A stretch of 64,000 bases of DNA from Pseudaminobacter sp040049255 (GCF_040049255.1 NZ_JBDZDR010000002.1:744001-808000); one strand, 5' to 3'; shown: positions 42,709-52,048, counted from the stretch's first letter. Made by a program: numbers and translations. The notes: a model not told the origin generated them from the sequence alone.

Positions 42709-43899
42709 ATGGCTTTGCAGGGCACGATTCGCGAAAGCGGAAATTCGGGCGCTTCCTACCTGAACGACCCGAAAATCCGTGGGCTGATTTACCAGCTCTT
42801 ACTGTTTGTGGCTCTGGTAGGCTTCGCCTATTGGATCGTCGGCAATACAATCGAAAACCTGAGGCGCGCCAATATCTCCTCGGGCTTCGACTTCCTCAAT
42901 GGCCGCGCCGGCTTCGACATCAGCGAAACGCTGATCCGCTATTCGTCCAACGACACCTACTGGCGGGCCTTGCTCGTGGGGCTGGTCAATACGGGCGTGG
43001 TGGCGGTCATGGGCGTCATCACCGCCTCGGCTATCGGCTTCCTGATCGGTGTCGGGCGCCTTTCCGACAACTGGCTGATCCGAAAGATCTCCACGGTTTA
43101 CGTCGAGATCTTCCGCAACATCCCGCCCTTGCTGGTCATCTTCTTCTGGTATCTGGGCGTGCTTTCGGCGCTGCCGCAGCCGCGCGAGAGCATCGCGCTG
43201 CCCTTCGGCGCCTATCTCAACAATCGCGGCTTTTTCTTTCCGGGGGCCATCTGGGGCGAAGGGGCCTGGCTCATTCCGGTCGCCTTGCTGGTGGCGGTGG
43301 GGCTTTGCTGGTTCGTGGCCCGCCGTGCGCGGCAGCGGCAGGCCGAAACGGGAGAGCGGTTTCCGGTGTTCTGGACCTCGGCCGTCCTGCTTGTCGGGCT
43401 GCCGGCTCTGGCATTCGTTGCCGCGGGCTTTCCGGTAAGCTTCGAGTTTCCGCAGAAATCCACCTTCAATCTGCTGGGCGGCTCGCAGATCAGGCCGGAA
43501 TTCCTGTCGCTCTATCTCGCGCTGTCGTTCTATACCGCGGCCTTCATCGCCGAGATCGTGCGGGCCGGCATATTGGGCGTCAACAGGGGGCAGACCGAGG
43601 CGGCGTATGCGCTCGGGCTGCGCCGGGGGCAGACCTTGCGCCTTGTGGTGGTGCCGCAGGCGCTGCGCATCATCATTCCGCCGCTCACCAGCCAGTATCT
43701 GAACCTGACCAAGAACTCGTCGCTGGCAATCGCCATCGGCTACCCCGACCTGGTGCATATCGGCGGCACGATCCTCAACCAGAGCGGCCATTCCATCGAA
43801 ATCGTCGCGATCTGGATGGTCGTCTATCTTGGCCTCAGCCTGCTGATGTCCGGTTTCATGAACTGGTTCAACGCCAGGGTGGCGCTGGTGGAGAGATAG
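42709..43899 (+). CDS. aapQ: General L-amino-acid ABC transporter permease AapQ
   Basis: Inner-membrane permease of the Aap system, 396 residues. An N-terminal membrane helix (LIYQLLLFVALVGFAYWIVG, about 24-43) precedes a periplasmic insertion and then the His/Glu/Gln/Arg-type permease core. That core contains EIFRNIPPLLVIFFWYLGV and the EAA coupling loop EAAYALGLRRGQTLRLVVVPQALRIIIPPL. It is larger than average because of a non-conserved membrane insert near 185-270, typical of AapQ. The ATG at 42709 has AAAGGGAG upstream. Confidence 0.94.
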   Translation: MALQGTIRESGNSGASYLNDPKIRGLIYQLLLFVALVGFAYWIVGNTIENLRRANISSGFDFLNGRAGFDISETLIRYSSNDTYWRALLVGLVNTGVVAVMGVITASAIGFLIGVGRLSDNWLIRKISTVYVEIFRNIPPLLVIFFWYLGVLSALPQPRESIALPFGAYLNNRGFFFPGAIWGEGAWLIPVALLVAVGLCWFVARRARQRQAETGERFPVFWTSAVLLVGLPALAFVAAGFPVSFEFPQKSTFNLLGGSQIRPEFLSLYLALSFYTAAFIAEIVRAGILGVNRGQTEAAYALGLRRGQTLRLVVVPQALRIIIPPLTSQYLNLTKNSSLAIAIGYPDLVHIGGTILNQSGHSIEIVAIWMVVYLGLSLLMSGFMNWFNARVALVER

Positions 43900-43901
43900 C
43901 C

Positions 43902-45059
43902 ATGTACAAATCCGATCTCGTCTATGTGCGCCAGCAATTGGACGCAGACGAGCGCCCGCCGGTCAACGAGCAGGGCGCCGTGGCCTGGCTGCGCAAAAAT
44001 CTCTTCGCTTCGGTGCCCGATACGATTCTCACCATCCTGGGCCTCGCCCTTCTGGCGCTCATACTGCCGCCCTTGTTCCGGTGGGCGTTTCTGGAGGCGC
44101 AATGGTTCGGAACGGACCGCACCTTCTGCGCCACGGTCTCGCAGGGCGGCATCCAGCCCGATGGCTGGTCCGGTGCGTGCTGGGCTTTCGTGCGCGCGAA
44201 GTTCCTGCAATTCATGTTCGGGCAATATCCGATCGACCAGCGCTGGCGCGTGCTGCTCACCGGCGCGATCTTCGTCGGGCTGCTGGGGCCCTTGCTGGTG
44301 CCGGGCGCGCCCTACAAGCGGCTCAACGCCATCCTTCTTTTCGCAGCCTTTCCCTTCATTGCCTTCTTCCTGCTCGTGGGCGGTGTGTTCGGCCTGCCTT
44401 TCGTCGAAACCGCGCGCTGGGGTGGCCTGACGATCACGCTGGTACTTTCGATCGTAGGCATAGCGGTATCGCTGCCCGTCGGCATCCTGCTGGCGCTGGG
44501 GCGGCGCTCCAAGCTGCCGGTCATCAAGCTTGCGAGTGTGATCTTCATCGAGACGATCCGCGGCGTGCCGCTGGTGACGGTGCTGTTCATGGCCAGCGTC
44601 ATGTTCCCGCTTTTCCTGCCGGCCGGCATGACCTTCGACAAGTTCCTGCGCGCCTTGATCGGCGTGGTGCTGTTTGCCTCCGCCTATATGGCCGAAGTGG
44701 TCAGGGGTGGTCTGCAGGCGATCCCCAGGGGGCAGTATGAGGGAGCGGCGTCGATAGGCCTCAGTTACTGGCAGACGATGAACCTGGTGATACTGCCGCA
44801 GTCGCTGCGGCTGGTAATCCCCGGTATCGTCAACACCTTCATCGGGCTCTTCAAGGATACGAGCCTGGTGACTATCATCGGCATGTTCGATCTGCTTGGC
44901 ATCGTGCGCCAGAACTTCTCGGACGCCAACTGGGCCTCGCCTCAAACGCCGATCAGTGGGTTGGTTTTCGCGGGGTTCATTTTCTGGCTGTTCTGTTTTG
45001 GCATGTCACGCTATTCGATCTATATGGAACACCGGCTTGCTACCGGTCACAAACGATAA
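43902..45059 (+). CDS. aapM: General L-amino-acid ABC transporter permease AapM
   Basis: Second permease of the Aap system, 385 residues, forming the heterodimeric channel with AapQ. Features are a long cytoplasmic N-terminus (MYKSDLVYVRQQLDADERPP), a helix at ILTILGLALLALILPPLF, and a Cys-containing periplasmic insert. The core contains IFIETIRGVPLVTVLFMAS and the EAA loop YEGAASIGLSYWQTMNLVILPQSLRLVIPGI. The same frame is open far upstream inside aapQ, but coding begins at the ATG at 43902, two bases after the aapQ stop, behind GGAGAGA. Confidence 0.94.
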   Translation: MYKSDLVYVRQQLDADERPPVNEQGAVAWLRKNLFASVPDTILTILGLALLALILPPLFRWAFLEAQWFGTDRTFCATVSQGGIQPDGWSGACWAFVRAKFLQFMFGQYPIDQRWRVLLTGAIFVGLLGPLLVPGAPYKRLNAILLFAAFPFIAFFLLVGGVFGLPFVETARWGGLTITLVLSIVGIAVSLPVGILLALGRRSKLPVIKLASVIFIETIRGVPLVTVLFMASVMFPLFLPAGMTFDKFLRALIGVVLFASAYMAEVVRGGLQAIPRGQYEGAASIGLSYWQTMNLVILPQSLRLVIPGIVNTFIGLFKDTSLVTIIGMFDLLGIVRQNFSDANWASPQTPISGLVFAGFIFWLFCFGMSRYSIYMEHRLATGHKR

Positions 45060-45072
45060 AGGGGTTCGGCCT

Positions 45073-45876
45073 ATGGCCACAGAAAACGCAGTCAGAGCCG
45101 AAGAGATCCGGGTCGACGCCGCCAAGATGCACATCTCGGAAACGGATGTGGCCATCGACATCGTGGGCATGCACAAGTGGTATGGCGAATTCCATGTGCT
45201 GAAGGACATCAACCTGCGCGTGATGCGCGGCGAGCGTATCGTTGTCTGCGGCCCGTCTGGCTCGGGCAAGTCGACCATGATCCGCTGCATCAACCGGCTG
45301 GAGGAGCACCAGAAGGGCAAGATCATCGTCGACGGCAAGGAACTGACCAACGATCTCAAGAAGATCGACGAGGTGCGCCGCGAAGTCGGCATGGTGTTCC
45401 AGCACTTCAACCTGTTCCCGCACCTGACGATCCTGGAGAACTGCACGCTCGCGCCGATCTGGGTGCGCAAGATGCCGAAGAAGCAGGCCGAGGAAGTCGC
45501 CATGCATTTCCTCAAGCGGGTGAAGATTCCCGAACAGGCTCACAAATATCCCGGCCAGCTTTCGGGCGGCCAGCAGCAGCGCGTGGCGATTGCGCGTTCG
45601 CTATGCATGAACCCGCGCATCATGCTGTTCGACGAGCCGACCTCGGCGCTCGACCCGGAAATGATCAAGGAAGTGCTGGAAACCATGGTCGGTCTGGCCG
45701 AAGAAGGCATGACCATGCTGTGCGTGACCCACGAGATGGGCTTTGCGCGCAAGGTCGCCAACCGGGTGATCTTCATGGACCAGGGCCAGATCGTGGAGCA
45801 GAACACGCCGAGCGAGTTCTTCGACCATCCGCAGCATGAGCGGACGAAACTGTTCCTGTCGCAGATTCTGCATTGA
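45073..45876 (+). CDS. aapP: General L-amino-acid ABC transporter ATPase AapP
   Basis: Cytoplasmic ATPase driving the Aap importer. The 267-residue protein shows Walker A GPSGSGKST (about 59-67), Q-loop VFQHFNLFPHLT, signature LSGGQQQRVAIARSL, Walker B IMLFDEPTSALD and the H-loop VTHEMGFARKVA, all typical of polar-amino-acid ATPases such as GlnQ/HisP. Last gene of the operon, 13 bases after aapM with AAAGGGG upstream, and followed by a strong terminator. Confidence 0.96.
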   Translation: MATENAVRAEEIRVDAAKMHISETDVAIDIVGMHKWYGEFHVLKDINLRVMRGERIVVCGPSGSGKSTMIRCINRLEEHQKGKIIVDGKELTNDLKKIDEVRREVGMVFQHFNLFPHLTILENCTLAPIWVRKMPKKQAEEVAMHFLKRVKIPEQAHKYPGQLSGGQQQRVAIARSLCMNPRIMLFDEPTSALDPEMIKEVLETMVGLAEEGMTMLCVTHEMGFARKVANRVIFMDQGQIVEQNTPSEFFDHPQHERTKLFLSQILH

Positions 45877-45926
45877 TCAGCCAGCGCCGGCACCTGACCG
45901 GCGCTGCTGCAATAGCGTACGAATAG

Positions 45927-45956
45927 AGCCCGGCTGGAATCCAGCCGGGCTTTTTT
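45927..45956 (+). terminator. Rho-independent terminator of aapJQMP
   Basis: An 11-bp perfect stem (AGCCCGGCTGG, 45927-45937, with CCAGCCGGGCT, 45941-45951) with a three-base AAT loop and a run of six T's, 50 bases after the aapP stop. Confidence 0.93.
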
Positions 45957-46019
45957 GTCAGGGCGACTGACCTCCAACGAGGCATGGAAGCAGTGCGGGC
46001 TGGTGGAAACCCGGAAGGT

Positions 46020-47234
46020 TCAGCCCAATGTGGGTTCCCAGCCGTAGAGCCAGTCGAGGTCGGCGGCGAGCTTTTCCGGCGGACGGGTCCTGAGCACGAG
46101 GTTGCGGGCCAGCGCGACCGGCCCCCAGGCCTGCCAGGCAAAGTGATTGAAGGCGCCGCGCCGGGCGACAGCCGCCACGCGCGGCCGCCGCGAAGCTTCC
46201 CATGCGGCGAGGGCGGCATTGAGCTCACCCGACCTGTCGGCCACAAAGGCGGCTAGCGTGTCGGCGTCCTCGATGGCCATGGCCGCGCCTTGTGCCGCAA
46301 AGGGCGTCATTGCATGCGCGGCGTCGCCGATGAGCGCGACGCCCGAGGCAACCCAGCGGGATTTCGCCGGCACGGTATGGATCGGCCATGCGGTCCACGG
46401 TCCCGCATCTTCGGCCAGTCGCGCCAGGGCAGGGGCGGTGTGGCGCATCGCCCGCTTCAGCATGGCGATGTCGGCTTTGTCCGCCCAGCCTTCGGCAAGC
46501 GCCTTGCCGGGCGTGAAGGCGACGAGATTGAACGCTGCGCCGCCGCGCACCGGATAGGCAATGAGGTGGGAGCCCGAATGCAGGAAGGCATTGACCGCAT
46601 TGTCAGAAGCGAACGAGGCGAATGCGCGCCCCGCCTCGCTGTCGCTTTGGATCACCGTCCGCCAGGCCAGTTCGCCGTGAAACTGGCTGCCGCCTCCACC
46701 GACCAGGCCTCGCACCGAGGACCAGACGCCGTCCGCGCCGACAAGAAGCAGGCCGATAGTGTCTGCGGTAGTGCCGCCGGGCGCTTGGAAGCTGGCTGCG
46801 ACACCAGAGCCATCGCCGCTAAACTCGCGCAGCTCAGCGCCCTTGGTCAGCCTGATCGCAGGCAGACGCGATACGGCCTCCAGCAGCGCGGCCTGCAGAT
46901 CCGCCCGGTGGACGACCAGATAGGGCGCACGCCAACGCTGTTCGGCGCTGGCGCCCAAAGGCACGCGGGCGAGTTCGGTAAGCGTCCTTGCGTCGCGCAG
47001 AATCACGCTCTGAGGGTGCACCGCTTTCGGCAGGAGCAACTCCAGAACGCCCAATCGATCCAGAATACGGGTGGCGTTAGGGGATAGCTGCAGGCCCGCG
47101 CCGACCTCTACGAGGCTTTCGGAGCGCTCGAAGATCTCGACCGAAAAGCCGCGCCGGGCAAATGCGAGGGCCGCTGCGAGGCCGGCTATGCCGGCTCCTG
47201 CGACGATAATCTGACGGGAGCGCGAGATGTCCAT
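46020..47234 (-). CDS. FAD-dependent monooxygenase (salicylate-hydroxylase-like)
   Basis: A 404-residue group A flavin monooxygenase. The dinucleotide-binding start is IIVAGAGIAGLAAALAFARRGF (about 9-30), followed by GAGLQLSPNATRIL and a DG-type motif VGADGVWSSVRGLV. The second FAD motif is ALIGDAAHAMTPFAAQGAAMAIEDA (about 296-320). Related enzymes hydroxylate salicylate or 6-hydroxynicotinate-like aromatics using NAD(P)H. The substrate here is unknown and no catabolic partners are adjacent. It is followed on the opposite side by the aap terminator and preceded by the NDUFS6-like gene on the same strand. Confidence 0.9.
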   Translation of the reverse strand: MDISRSRQIIVAGAGIAGLAAALAFARRGFSVEIFERSESLVEVGAGLQLSPNATRILDRLGVLELLLPKAVHPQSVILRDARTLTELARVPLGASAEQRWRAPYLVVHRADLQAALLEAVSRLPAIRLTKGAELREFSGDGSGVAASFQAPGGTTADTIGLLLVGADGVWSSVRGLVGGGGSQFHGELAWRTVIQSDSEAGRAFASFASDNAVNAFLHSGSHLIAYPVRGGAAFNLVAFTPGKALAEGWADKADIAMLKRAMRHTAPALARLAEDAGPWTAWPIHTVPAKSRWVASGVALIGDAAHAMTPFAAQGAAMAIEDADTLAAFVADRSGELNAALAAWEASRRPRVAAVARRGAFNHFAWQAWGPVALARNLVLRTRPPEKLAADLDWLYGWEPTLG

Positions 47235-47262
47235 TGGACCGGCCGCCGCGCGAAAACGCCTG

Positions 47263-47508
47263 TCAGGCGGCCTGGATCTTATAGAGGCAGTTTTCCGGGC
47301 GCGTCTCGTTGGCCTTCAGGCTGGCGTTAAAACGATAGAGCGTCGAGCAATAGGGGCAGACCTTCTCCGAATCGGCACCCATGTCGAGGAACACGTGCGG
47401 ATGGTCGAAGGGCGGGGTGGCACCCACGCACATGAATTCCTTCACGCCGATCTCGATCACGGCGTGACCCGCGTCATTCTGGAAATGGGGAATGGAACCG
47501 CCGGCCAT
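47263..47508 (-). CDS. NDUFS6-like zinc-finger protein
   Basis: An 81-residue protein of the zf-CHCC family related to mitochondrial complex I subunit NDUFS6 (13 kDa). Zinc ligands are in FMCVGATPPFDHPHVFLDMG (Cys and His) and KVCPYCSTLYRF (CxxC). Bacterial members probably assist assembly of the NADH-dehydrogenase Fe-S arm, by analogy only. It lies 28 bases upstream of the FAD monooxygenase gene. With the NDUFS4-like protein at 38316 this is the second accessory complex I subunit in the window. Confidence 0.9.
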   Translation of the reverse strand: MAGGSIPHFQNDAGHAVIEIGVKEFMCVGATPPFDHPHVFLDMGADSEKVCPYCSTLYRFNASLKANETRPENCLYKIQAA

Positions 47509-47664
47509 GGCTTTCTCCTGTCACTTGCAGCCTGCTCATAGCAGGGGTTTGGTGCTTCGCCAATCGCTTTGCAAGCCGTGCGAAATCAAACTGTCGCAAA
47601 TCCCTGTCAGGAGGTAAGCTAGGCGCAACGAGCGGCAAAGCGCCGTAAAAGGACAAAGAGGGAA

Positions 47665-49872
47665 ATGAACGAACTCAGGCCGGTCCAGACCGAATTCACC
47701 ACCGTAAGCACTGCCGACGGCGACGTTTCCTCCGGCAACCCGGACCGATTTGTCAATCGTGAGTTCTCCTGGCTTCAGTTCAATCGCCGAGTGCTGGAAG
47801 AATCGCAGAACCAGCGGCATCCGCTGCTGGAGCGAGTACGCTTCCTCTCGATTTCCGCCGCCAATCTCGACGAGTTCTTCATGGTGCGTGTGGCGGGCCT
47901 CGCCGGTCAGGTCCGGCAGGGGATAGCTGTCCGCAGCCCGGACGGCCGCACGCCCGAGCAGCAGCTCGAACAGATATTGGTGGAGGTGGAGCGCCTGCAG
48001 GAGGACCAGCAGAAGAGCTTGTCCAGCCTGGCGGAGCTCCTGAAAAAGGAGGGTATCGAAAGCGTCGCGGGCAACGCGTTGAACAAGGACGAGAAGGCCT
48101 GGCTGGAAGAACACTTCCTGGAGCAGATTTTCCCGGTTCTGACGCCCCTGTCGATCGATCCGGCGCATCCGTTCCCCTTTATCCCCAACCTTGGCTTCTC
48201 CATCGCCTTGCAACTGCGCCAGCGCGACAGCGGCGAGGAAATGACGGCATTGCTGCGGCTTCCTCCGGCGCTGAAGCGCTATATCCGGCTGCCGTCACGC
48301 AAGAGCTGCGTGCGCTTCATTCCTCTGGAAGCCACCGTCAACCTGTTCATCGGAAAGCTGTTCCCCGGCTATGAGGTCAAGGGCGCGGGCACGTTCCGCA
48401 TCATTCGCGATAGCGATATCGAGGTGGAGGAGGAAGCGGAGGACCTGGTCCAGCTCTTCGAGACGGCCCTGAAGCGGCGGCGGCGCGGCCAGGTGATCCG
48501 CATCGAATTCGACAACCAGATGCCTGACGAACTGCGCGAGTTCGTGGCCACCGAGCTTGGTGTGTCGCCTTCTCGCATCAGCGTGCTGACCGGGCCGCTG
48601 GCACTCAGCCAGATTTCCGAAATCGTGGCGCTTCCGCGCGACGACTTGAAGTTCCCGCCCTTCAACCCGCGTTTCCCCGAGCGCGTGCGCGACCATGGCG
48701 GCGACTGCTTCGCGGCGATCCGCGAGAAGGACTTCATTGTCCACCATCCCTACGAATCGTTCGATGTGGTGGTGCAGTTCCTGCGGCAGGCAGCAGCCGA
48801 TCCCGACGTGGTGGCAATCAAGCAGACGCTGTACAGGACCTCAAACGACAGCCCCATCGTTCGCGCGCTGATCGACGCCGCCGAAGCGGGCAAGTCGGTC
48901 ACGGCGCTGGTGGAACTGAAGGCGCGTTTCGACGAGGAGGCGAACATCCGCTGGTCGCGCGACCTGGAGCGCGCCGGCGTGCAGGTGGTGTTCGGCTTCA
49001 TCGAACTGAAGACGCATGCGAAAATGTCGCTGGTGGTGCGCCGGGAAGAGGGGCGGCTGCGCAACTACGTGCATCTGGGTACCGGCAATTACCACCCGGT
49101 CACGGCGCGCATCTACACCGACCTTTCCTTCTTCACCACCGACCCGCATATTGCGCGGGATGTGGCGCAGCTGTTCAACTTCATCACCGGCTACGCGCAG
49201 CCGACCGAAGAGATGCTGCTGGCGATGTCGCCGCTGACGCTCAGGAGCCGCATTCTCAAGCACATTACCGACGAGGTCGCGCATGCCAAGGCTGGCCGGC
49301 CGGCGCAGATCTGGATGAAGATGAACTCGCTGGTCGACCCCATCATCATCGACGCGCTCTACGACGCCAGCCTTGCCGGCGTGGAAATCGACCTCGTGGT
49401 GCGCGGCATCTGCTGCCTGAGACCGCAGGTGCCCGGCCTGTCGGAGAACATCCGGGTGAAATCGATCGTCGGCCGCTTCCTCGAGCACAGCCGCATCTAT
49501 TGCTTCGGCAATGGCCATGGCCTGCCATCGGACGATGCCATCGTCTACATCGGCTCGGCCGACCTGATGCCGCGCAACCTCGACCGCCGCGTCGAAACGA
49601 TCGTTCCCATCCTGAATCCGACCGTGCATGAGCAGGTGCTGGGCCAGATCATGCTGGGAAATATCATGGACAACCAGCAAAGTTTCGAAGTATTGGCAGA
49701 CGGTACCTCGCGGCGCATCGTGCCGGACGAGGGCGAAGAACCGTTCAACGCGCAGGAATACTTCATGACCAATCCTAGCCTGTCAGGACGGGGCGACGCC
49801 TTGAAGTCGCATGCGCCCAAGCGCATCGCGCAGTTCAAGCGCCGCAAGAAAACCCTAGCTATCCAGGGCTAA
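47665..49872 (+). CDS. ppk: Polyphosphate kinase 1
   Basis: Synthesises inorganic polyphosphate from ATP through a phosphohistidine intermediate. The 735-residue protein has the N-terminal domain (FVNREFSWLQFNRRVLEES, about 29-47) and a head domain. Two phospholipase-D-like catalytic domains carry DVVAIKQTLYRTS and LRNYVHLGTGNYHP, the latter with the active-site His near residue 470. The C-terminal block is VYIGSADLMPRNLDRRVE. It precedes ppx by eight bases, so synthesis and degradation of polyphosphate are co-transcribed. Confidence 0.97.
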   Translation: MNELRPVQTEFTTVSTADGDVSSGNPDRFVNREFSWLQFNRRVLEESQNQRHPLLERVRFLSISAANLDEFFMVRVAGLAGQVRQGIAVRSPDGRTPEQQLEQILVEVERLQEDQQKSLSSLAELLKKEGIESVAGNALNKDEKAWLEEHFLEQIFPVLTPLSIDPAHPFPFIPNLGFSIALQLRQRDSGEEMTALLRLPPALKRYIRLPSRKSCVRFIPLEATVNLFIGKLFPGYEVKGAGTFRIIRDSDIEVEEEAEDLVQLFETALKRRRRGQVIRIEFDNQMPDELREFVATELGVSPSRISVLTGPLALSQISEIVALPRDDLKFPPFNPRFPERVRDHGGDCFAAIREKDFIVHHPYESFDVVVQFLRQAAADPDVVAIKQTLYRTSNDSPIVRALIDAAEAGKSVTALVELKARFDEEANIRWSRDLERAGVQVVFGFIELKTHAKMSLVVRREEGRLRNYVHLGTGNYHPVTARIYTDLSFFTTDPHIARDVAQLFNFITGYAQPTEEMLLAMSPLTLRSRILKHITDEVAHAKAGRPAQIWMKMNSLVDPIIIDALYDASLAGVEIDLVVRGICCLRPQVPGLSENIRVKSIVGRFLEHSRIYCFGNGHGLPSDDAIVYIGSADLMPRNLDRRVETIVPILNPTVHEQVLGQIMLGNIMDNQQSFEVLADGTSRRIVPDEGEEPFNAQEYFMTNPSLSGRGDALKSHAPKRIAQFKRRKKTLAIQG

Positions 49873-49880
49873 CCCTCCTG

Positions 49881-51419
49881 ATGATCGCACGATCCCAGGG
49901 GCGATTGCAGGATCGCCGACCGATTTCCGTCATAGATATCGGGTCGAACTCGATTCGCCTGGTGGTCTATGAAGGCATCGCCCGCTCGCCCACCATCCTG
50001 TTCAACGAGAAGATGCTTGCCGGGCTGGGGCGCGGCATTGTTGCGACAGGAAAGCTCGACCCCGAGGCGGTTACCCGCGCCATAGAGGAATTCGGGCGAT
50101 TTCGCGCACTCTCGGACCAGGCTGGCGCCGGCGACCTTTACGTGATCGCCACTGCCGCGGCGCGCGAGGCGGAAAACGGCCTTGATTTCATCCACCGCGC
50201 CGAGAAGATCCTGCGCACCGAAGTCCGCGTTCTGAGCGGCCGCGAGGAAGCCCACTATTCGGCCCTCGGCGTATTGTCGAGCTTCCACCCGGCCGACGGC
50301 ATCGTGGGCGACCTTGGCGGTGGCAGTCTCGAATTGGTCGAGGTCGAAGGCGAGAATATCGGCGACGGCATAACGCTGCCACTGGGCGGCCTCCGCCTGC
50401 AGGACATGGCCAGGAACTCGCTTGCCGCGGCGGCACGCATTGCCCGCGAGGAGATGGCCCGGGCCAGGCTCTTGAGGCGGGGGCAGGGCAGGGTGTTTTA
50501 TGCGGTGGGGGGCACGTGGCGAAACCTTGCCCGGCTGCATATGAACATGACGAACTATCCGCTCAGCGTCATGCATCATTATGAGATGAGCATCGACAGC
50601 TGCCTGCCCTTCCTGCGCCAGGTCGCCAAGGGCGATGTCGACAAGATGAAGGGCATCGAAGGCGTGTCCAAGAACCGTCGCGCGCTCCTGCCATATGGCG
50701 CGGCCGTTCTGCTCGAGATCATCGCCAAGATGAAGCCGTCCAAGGTCGTGGTTTCGGCCCATGGCGTGCGCGAGGGCTTCCTCTACTCGCTGCTGTCGCC
50801 GCGCGAACAGAAGCTCGACCCCCTCATTTCCGCGTCGGAGGAACTGGCGGTGCTGCGCGCCCGTTCGGTCACCCATGCGCATGAGCTGGCGCGCTGGACC
50901 GGCCAGTCCTTCGCGGCTTTCGGCGTCGACGAGACCGAGGACGAGGCCCGCTATCGCCAGGCGGCATGTCTGCTGGCAGACATCGGCTGGCGCGCGCACC
51001 CGGAATATCGGGGCACGCAGTCGCTCAACATCATCGCGCATGCCTCGTTCATCGGCGTCGACCATCCCGGCCGCGCCTATCTGGCGCTGGCCAGCCTCTA
51101 CCGCCATGAAGGCATTTCCAACGATGCCGGCGCTGCCGAGCTCAGGTCGCTGGCCACGCCTCGTTATCTGGAGCGGGCCCGGTTGTTGGGCGCGCTGTTC
51201 CGGGTCGTCTATCTCCTTTCGGCCTCGATGCCGGGGGTTATCCCCAAACTGCGTTGGGAAGAACGCGACGATGGGGTTCTGGCACTGGTGATCCCGTCGG
51301 AATTCGGCGACTTGCTCGGAGAGCGCCCGGCAGGCCGGCTTGGACAGCTCGGCAAGCTGATCGGGCGCAAGCTCGTCATGGCCGTGGAGGGCGAACCGGC
51401 CTTCGTGGCCGGCAAGTAG
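49881..51419 (+). CDS. ppx: Exopolyphosphatase (Ppx/GppA family)
   Basis: Hydrolyses terminal phosphates of polyphosphate, and relatives hydrolyse pppGpp. The 512-residue protein has the actin-like ATPase fold with SVIDIGSNSIRLVVYEG (about 19-35), IATAAAREAENG, SGREEAHYSALGVL and the glycine-rich GIVGDLGGGSLELVEV (about 140-155). An HD-like C-terminal region spans about 320-500. Directly follows ppk and ends at a bidirectional terminator. Whether it also has GppA activity is unknown. Confidence 0.95.
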   Translation: MIARSQGRLQDRRPISVIDIGSNSIRLVVYEGIARSPTILFNEKMLAGLGRGIVATGKLDPEAVTRAIEEFGRFRALSDQAGAGDLYVIATAAAREAENGLDFIHRAEKILRTEVRVLSGREEAHYSALGVLSSFHPADGIVGDLGGGSLELVEVEGENIGDGITLPLGGLRLQDMARNSLAAAARIAREEMARARLLRRGQGRVFYAVGGTWRNLARLHMNMTNYPLSVMHHYEMSIDSCLPFLRQVAKGDVDKMKGIEGVSKNRRALLPYGAAVLLEIIAKMKPSKVVVSAHGVREGFLYSLLSPREQKLDPLISASEELAVLRARSVTHAHELARWTGQSFAAFGVDETEDEARYRQAACLLADIGWRAHPEYRGTQSLNIIAHASFIGVDHPGRAYLALASLYRHEGISNDAGAAELRSLATPRYLERARLLGALFRVVYLLSASMPGVIPKLRWEERDDGVLALVIPSEFGDLLGERPAGRLGQLGKLIGRKLVMAVEGEPAFVAGK

Positions 51420-51436
51420 CGACAGGTCGTCCAACG

Positions 51437-51467
51437 AAAAAGGCCCGGTCGAACCGGGCCTTTTTTT
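51437..51467. terminator. Bidirectional terminator between ppx and the DoxX gene
   Basis: A stem of GGCCCGGT (51442-51449) with ACCGGGCC (51453-51460) and a CGA loop, extended by A-run/T-run pairing to about 13 bp. T-tracts on both strands suit the convergent ppx and DoxX transcripts. Confidence 0.9.
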
Positions 51468-51491
51468 GCTGAAGCGTGTGTCTGCTTTCGG

Positions 51492-51875
51492 TTAGCCGCG
51501 CCGGCCGTCGACCGAATAGGCACCAGCGCCGAAGGCGGCAAGGACCAGGAGACCGCCGGCCATGGCCAGGTTCTTCTGGAAATTGATGAGCTGGCCCGCG
51601 TCGGCCCAGTTCATGTGCGCGACCAAGGCCGAGGCAATGCAGAACAGCGCCAGCACATAGGCAGCGATGCGGGTCTGAAGGCCAATGAGAACGGCAAGGC
51701 CGCCGAGGAGTTCGATCAGGCCGACGATCACGGCCGTGGCGGTCGGCACGGGCAGGCCGTAGCTGGCGAAATACTGTGCGGTTCCGGCGATGCCGGTCAG
51801 CTTGCCGAAGCCGGCGAGGATAAAGATGATCGACAGCAGAATGCGGCCGAGGAGTACGATGGCACTGTTGGGCAT
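51492..51875 (-). CDS. DoxX family membrane protein
   Basis: A 127-residue protein with four hydrophobic helices: LLGRILLSIIFILAGFGKLTG (about 8-28), ATAVIVGLIELLGGLAVLIG (about 46-65), IAAYVLALFCIASALVAH (about 70-87) and LAMAGGLLVLAAFGAGAYS (about 104-122). The conserved Gly-Lys after the first helix and the Glu in helix 2 are DoxX hallmarks. Members occur in quinone/thiol redox complexes, but many, like this one, stand alone with unknown function. Confidence 0.9.
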   Translation of the reverse strand: MPNSAIVLLGRILLSIIFILAGFGKLTGIAGTAQYFASYGLPVPTATAVIVGLIELLGGLAVLIGLQTRIAAYVLALFCIASALVAHMNWADAGQLINFQKNLAMAGGLLVLAAFGAGAYSVDGRRG

Positions 51876-52048
51876 GTTTCTTCCCCTGAGACGATGTTCG
51901 ATGACGCGGAGTAACGCGGAACTGGTTTCAAGACGAGATCGAAACTTCCGAACGCATTGTACACCGATTCACACCCAATCCGCACCCCGGCGTGCACAGC
52001 TGCCCGACGGAGCGCGGATTGGGTCGTCCCGAGGGATCAGGCGAGCGG

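Noticed and set aside
42831..43901. Long open frame upstream of and in frame with aapM, suggesting a 742-residue protein
   Set aside because: This part is an out-of-phase reading of aapQ, rich in Arg/Gly with no family features. AapM clearly begins at 43902 with a ribosome site.
49869..51434. A 521-residue minus-strand open frame opposite ppx
   Set aside because: Antisense shadow of an unambiguous exopolyphosphatase gene; its composition is unlike real proteins.
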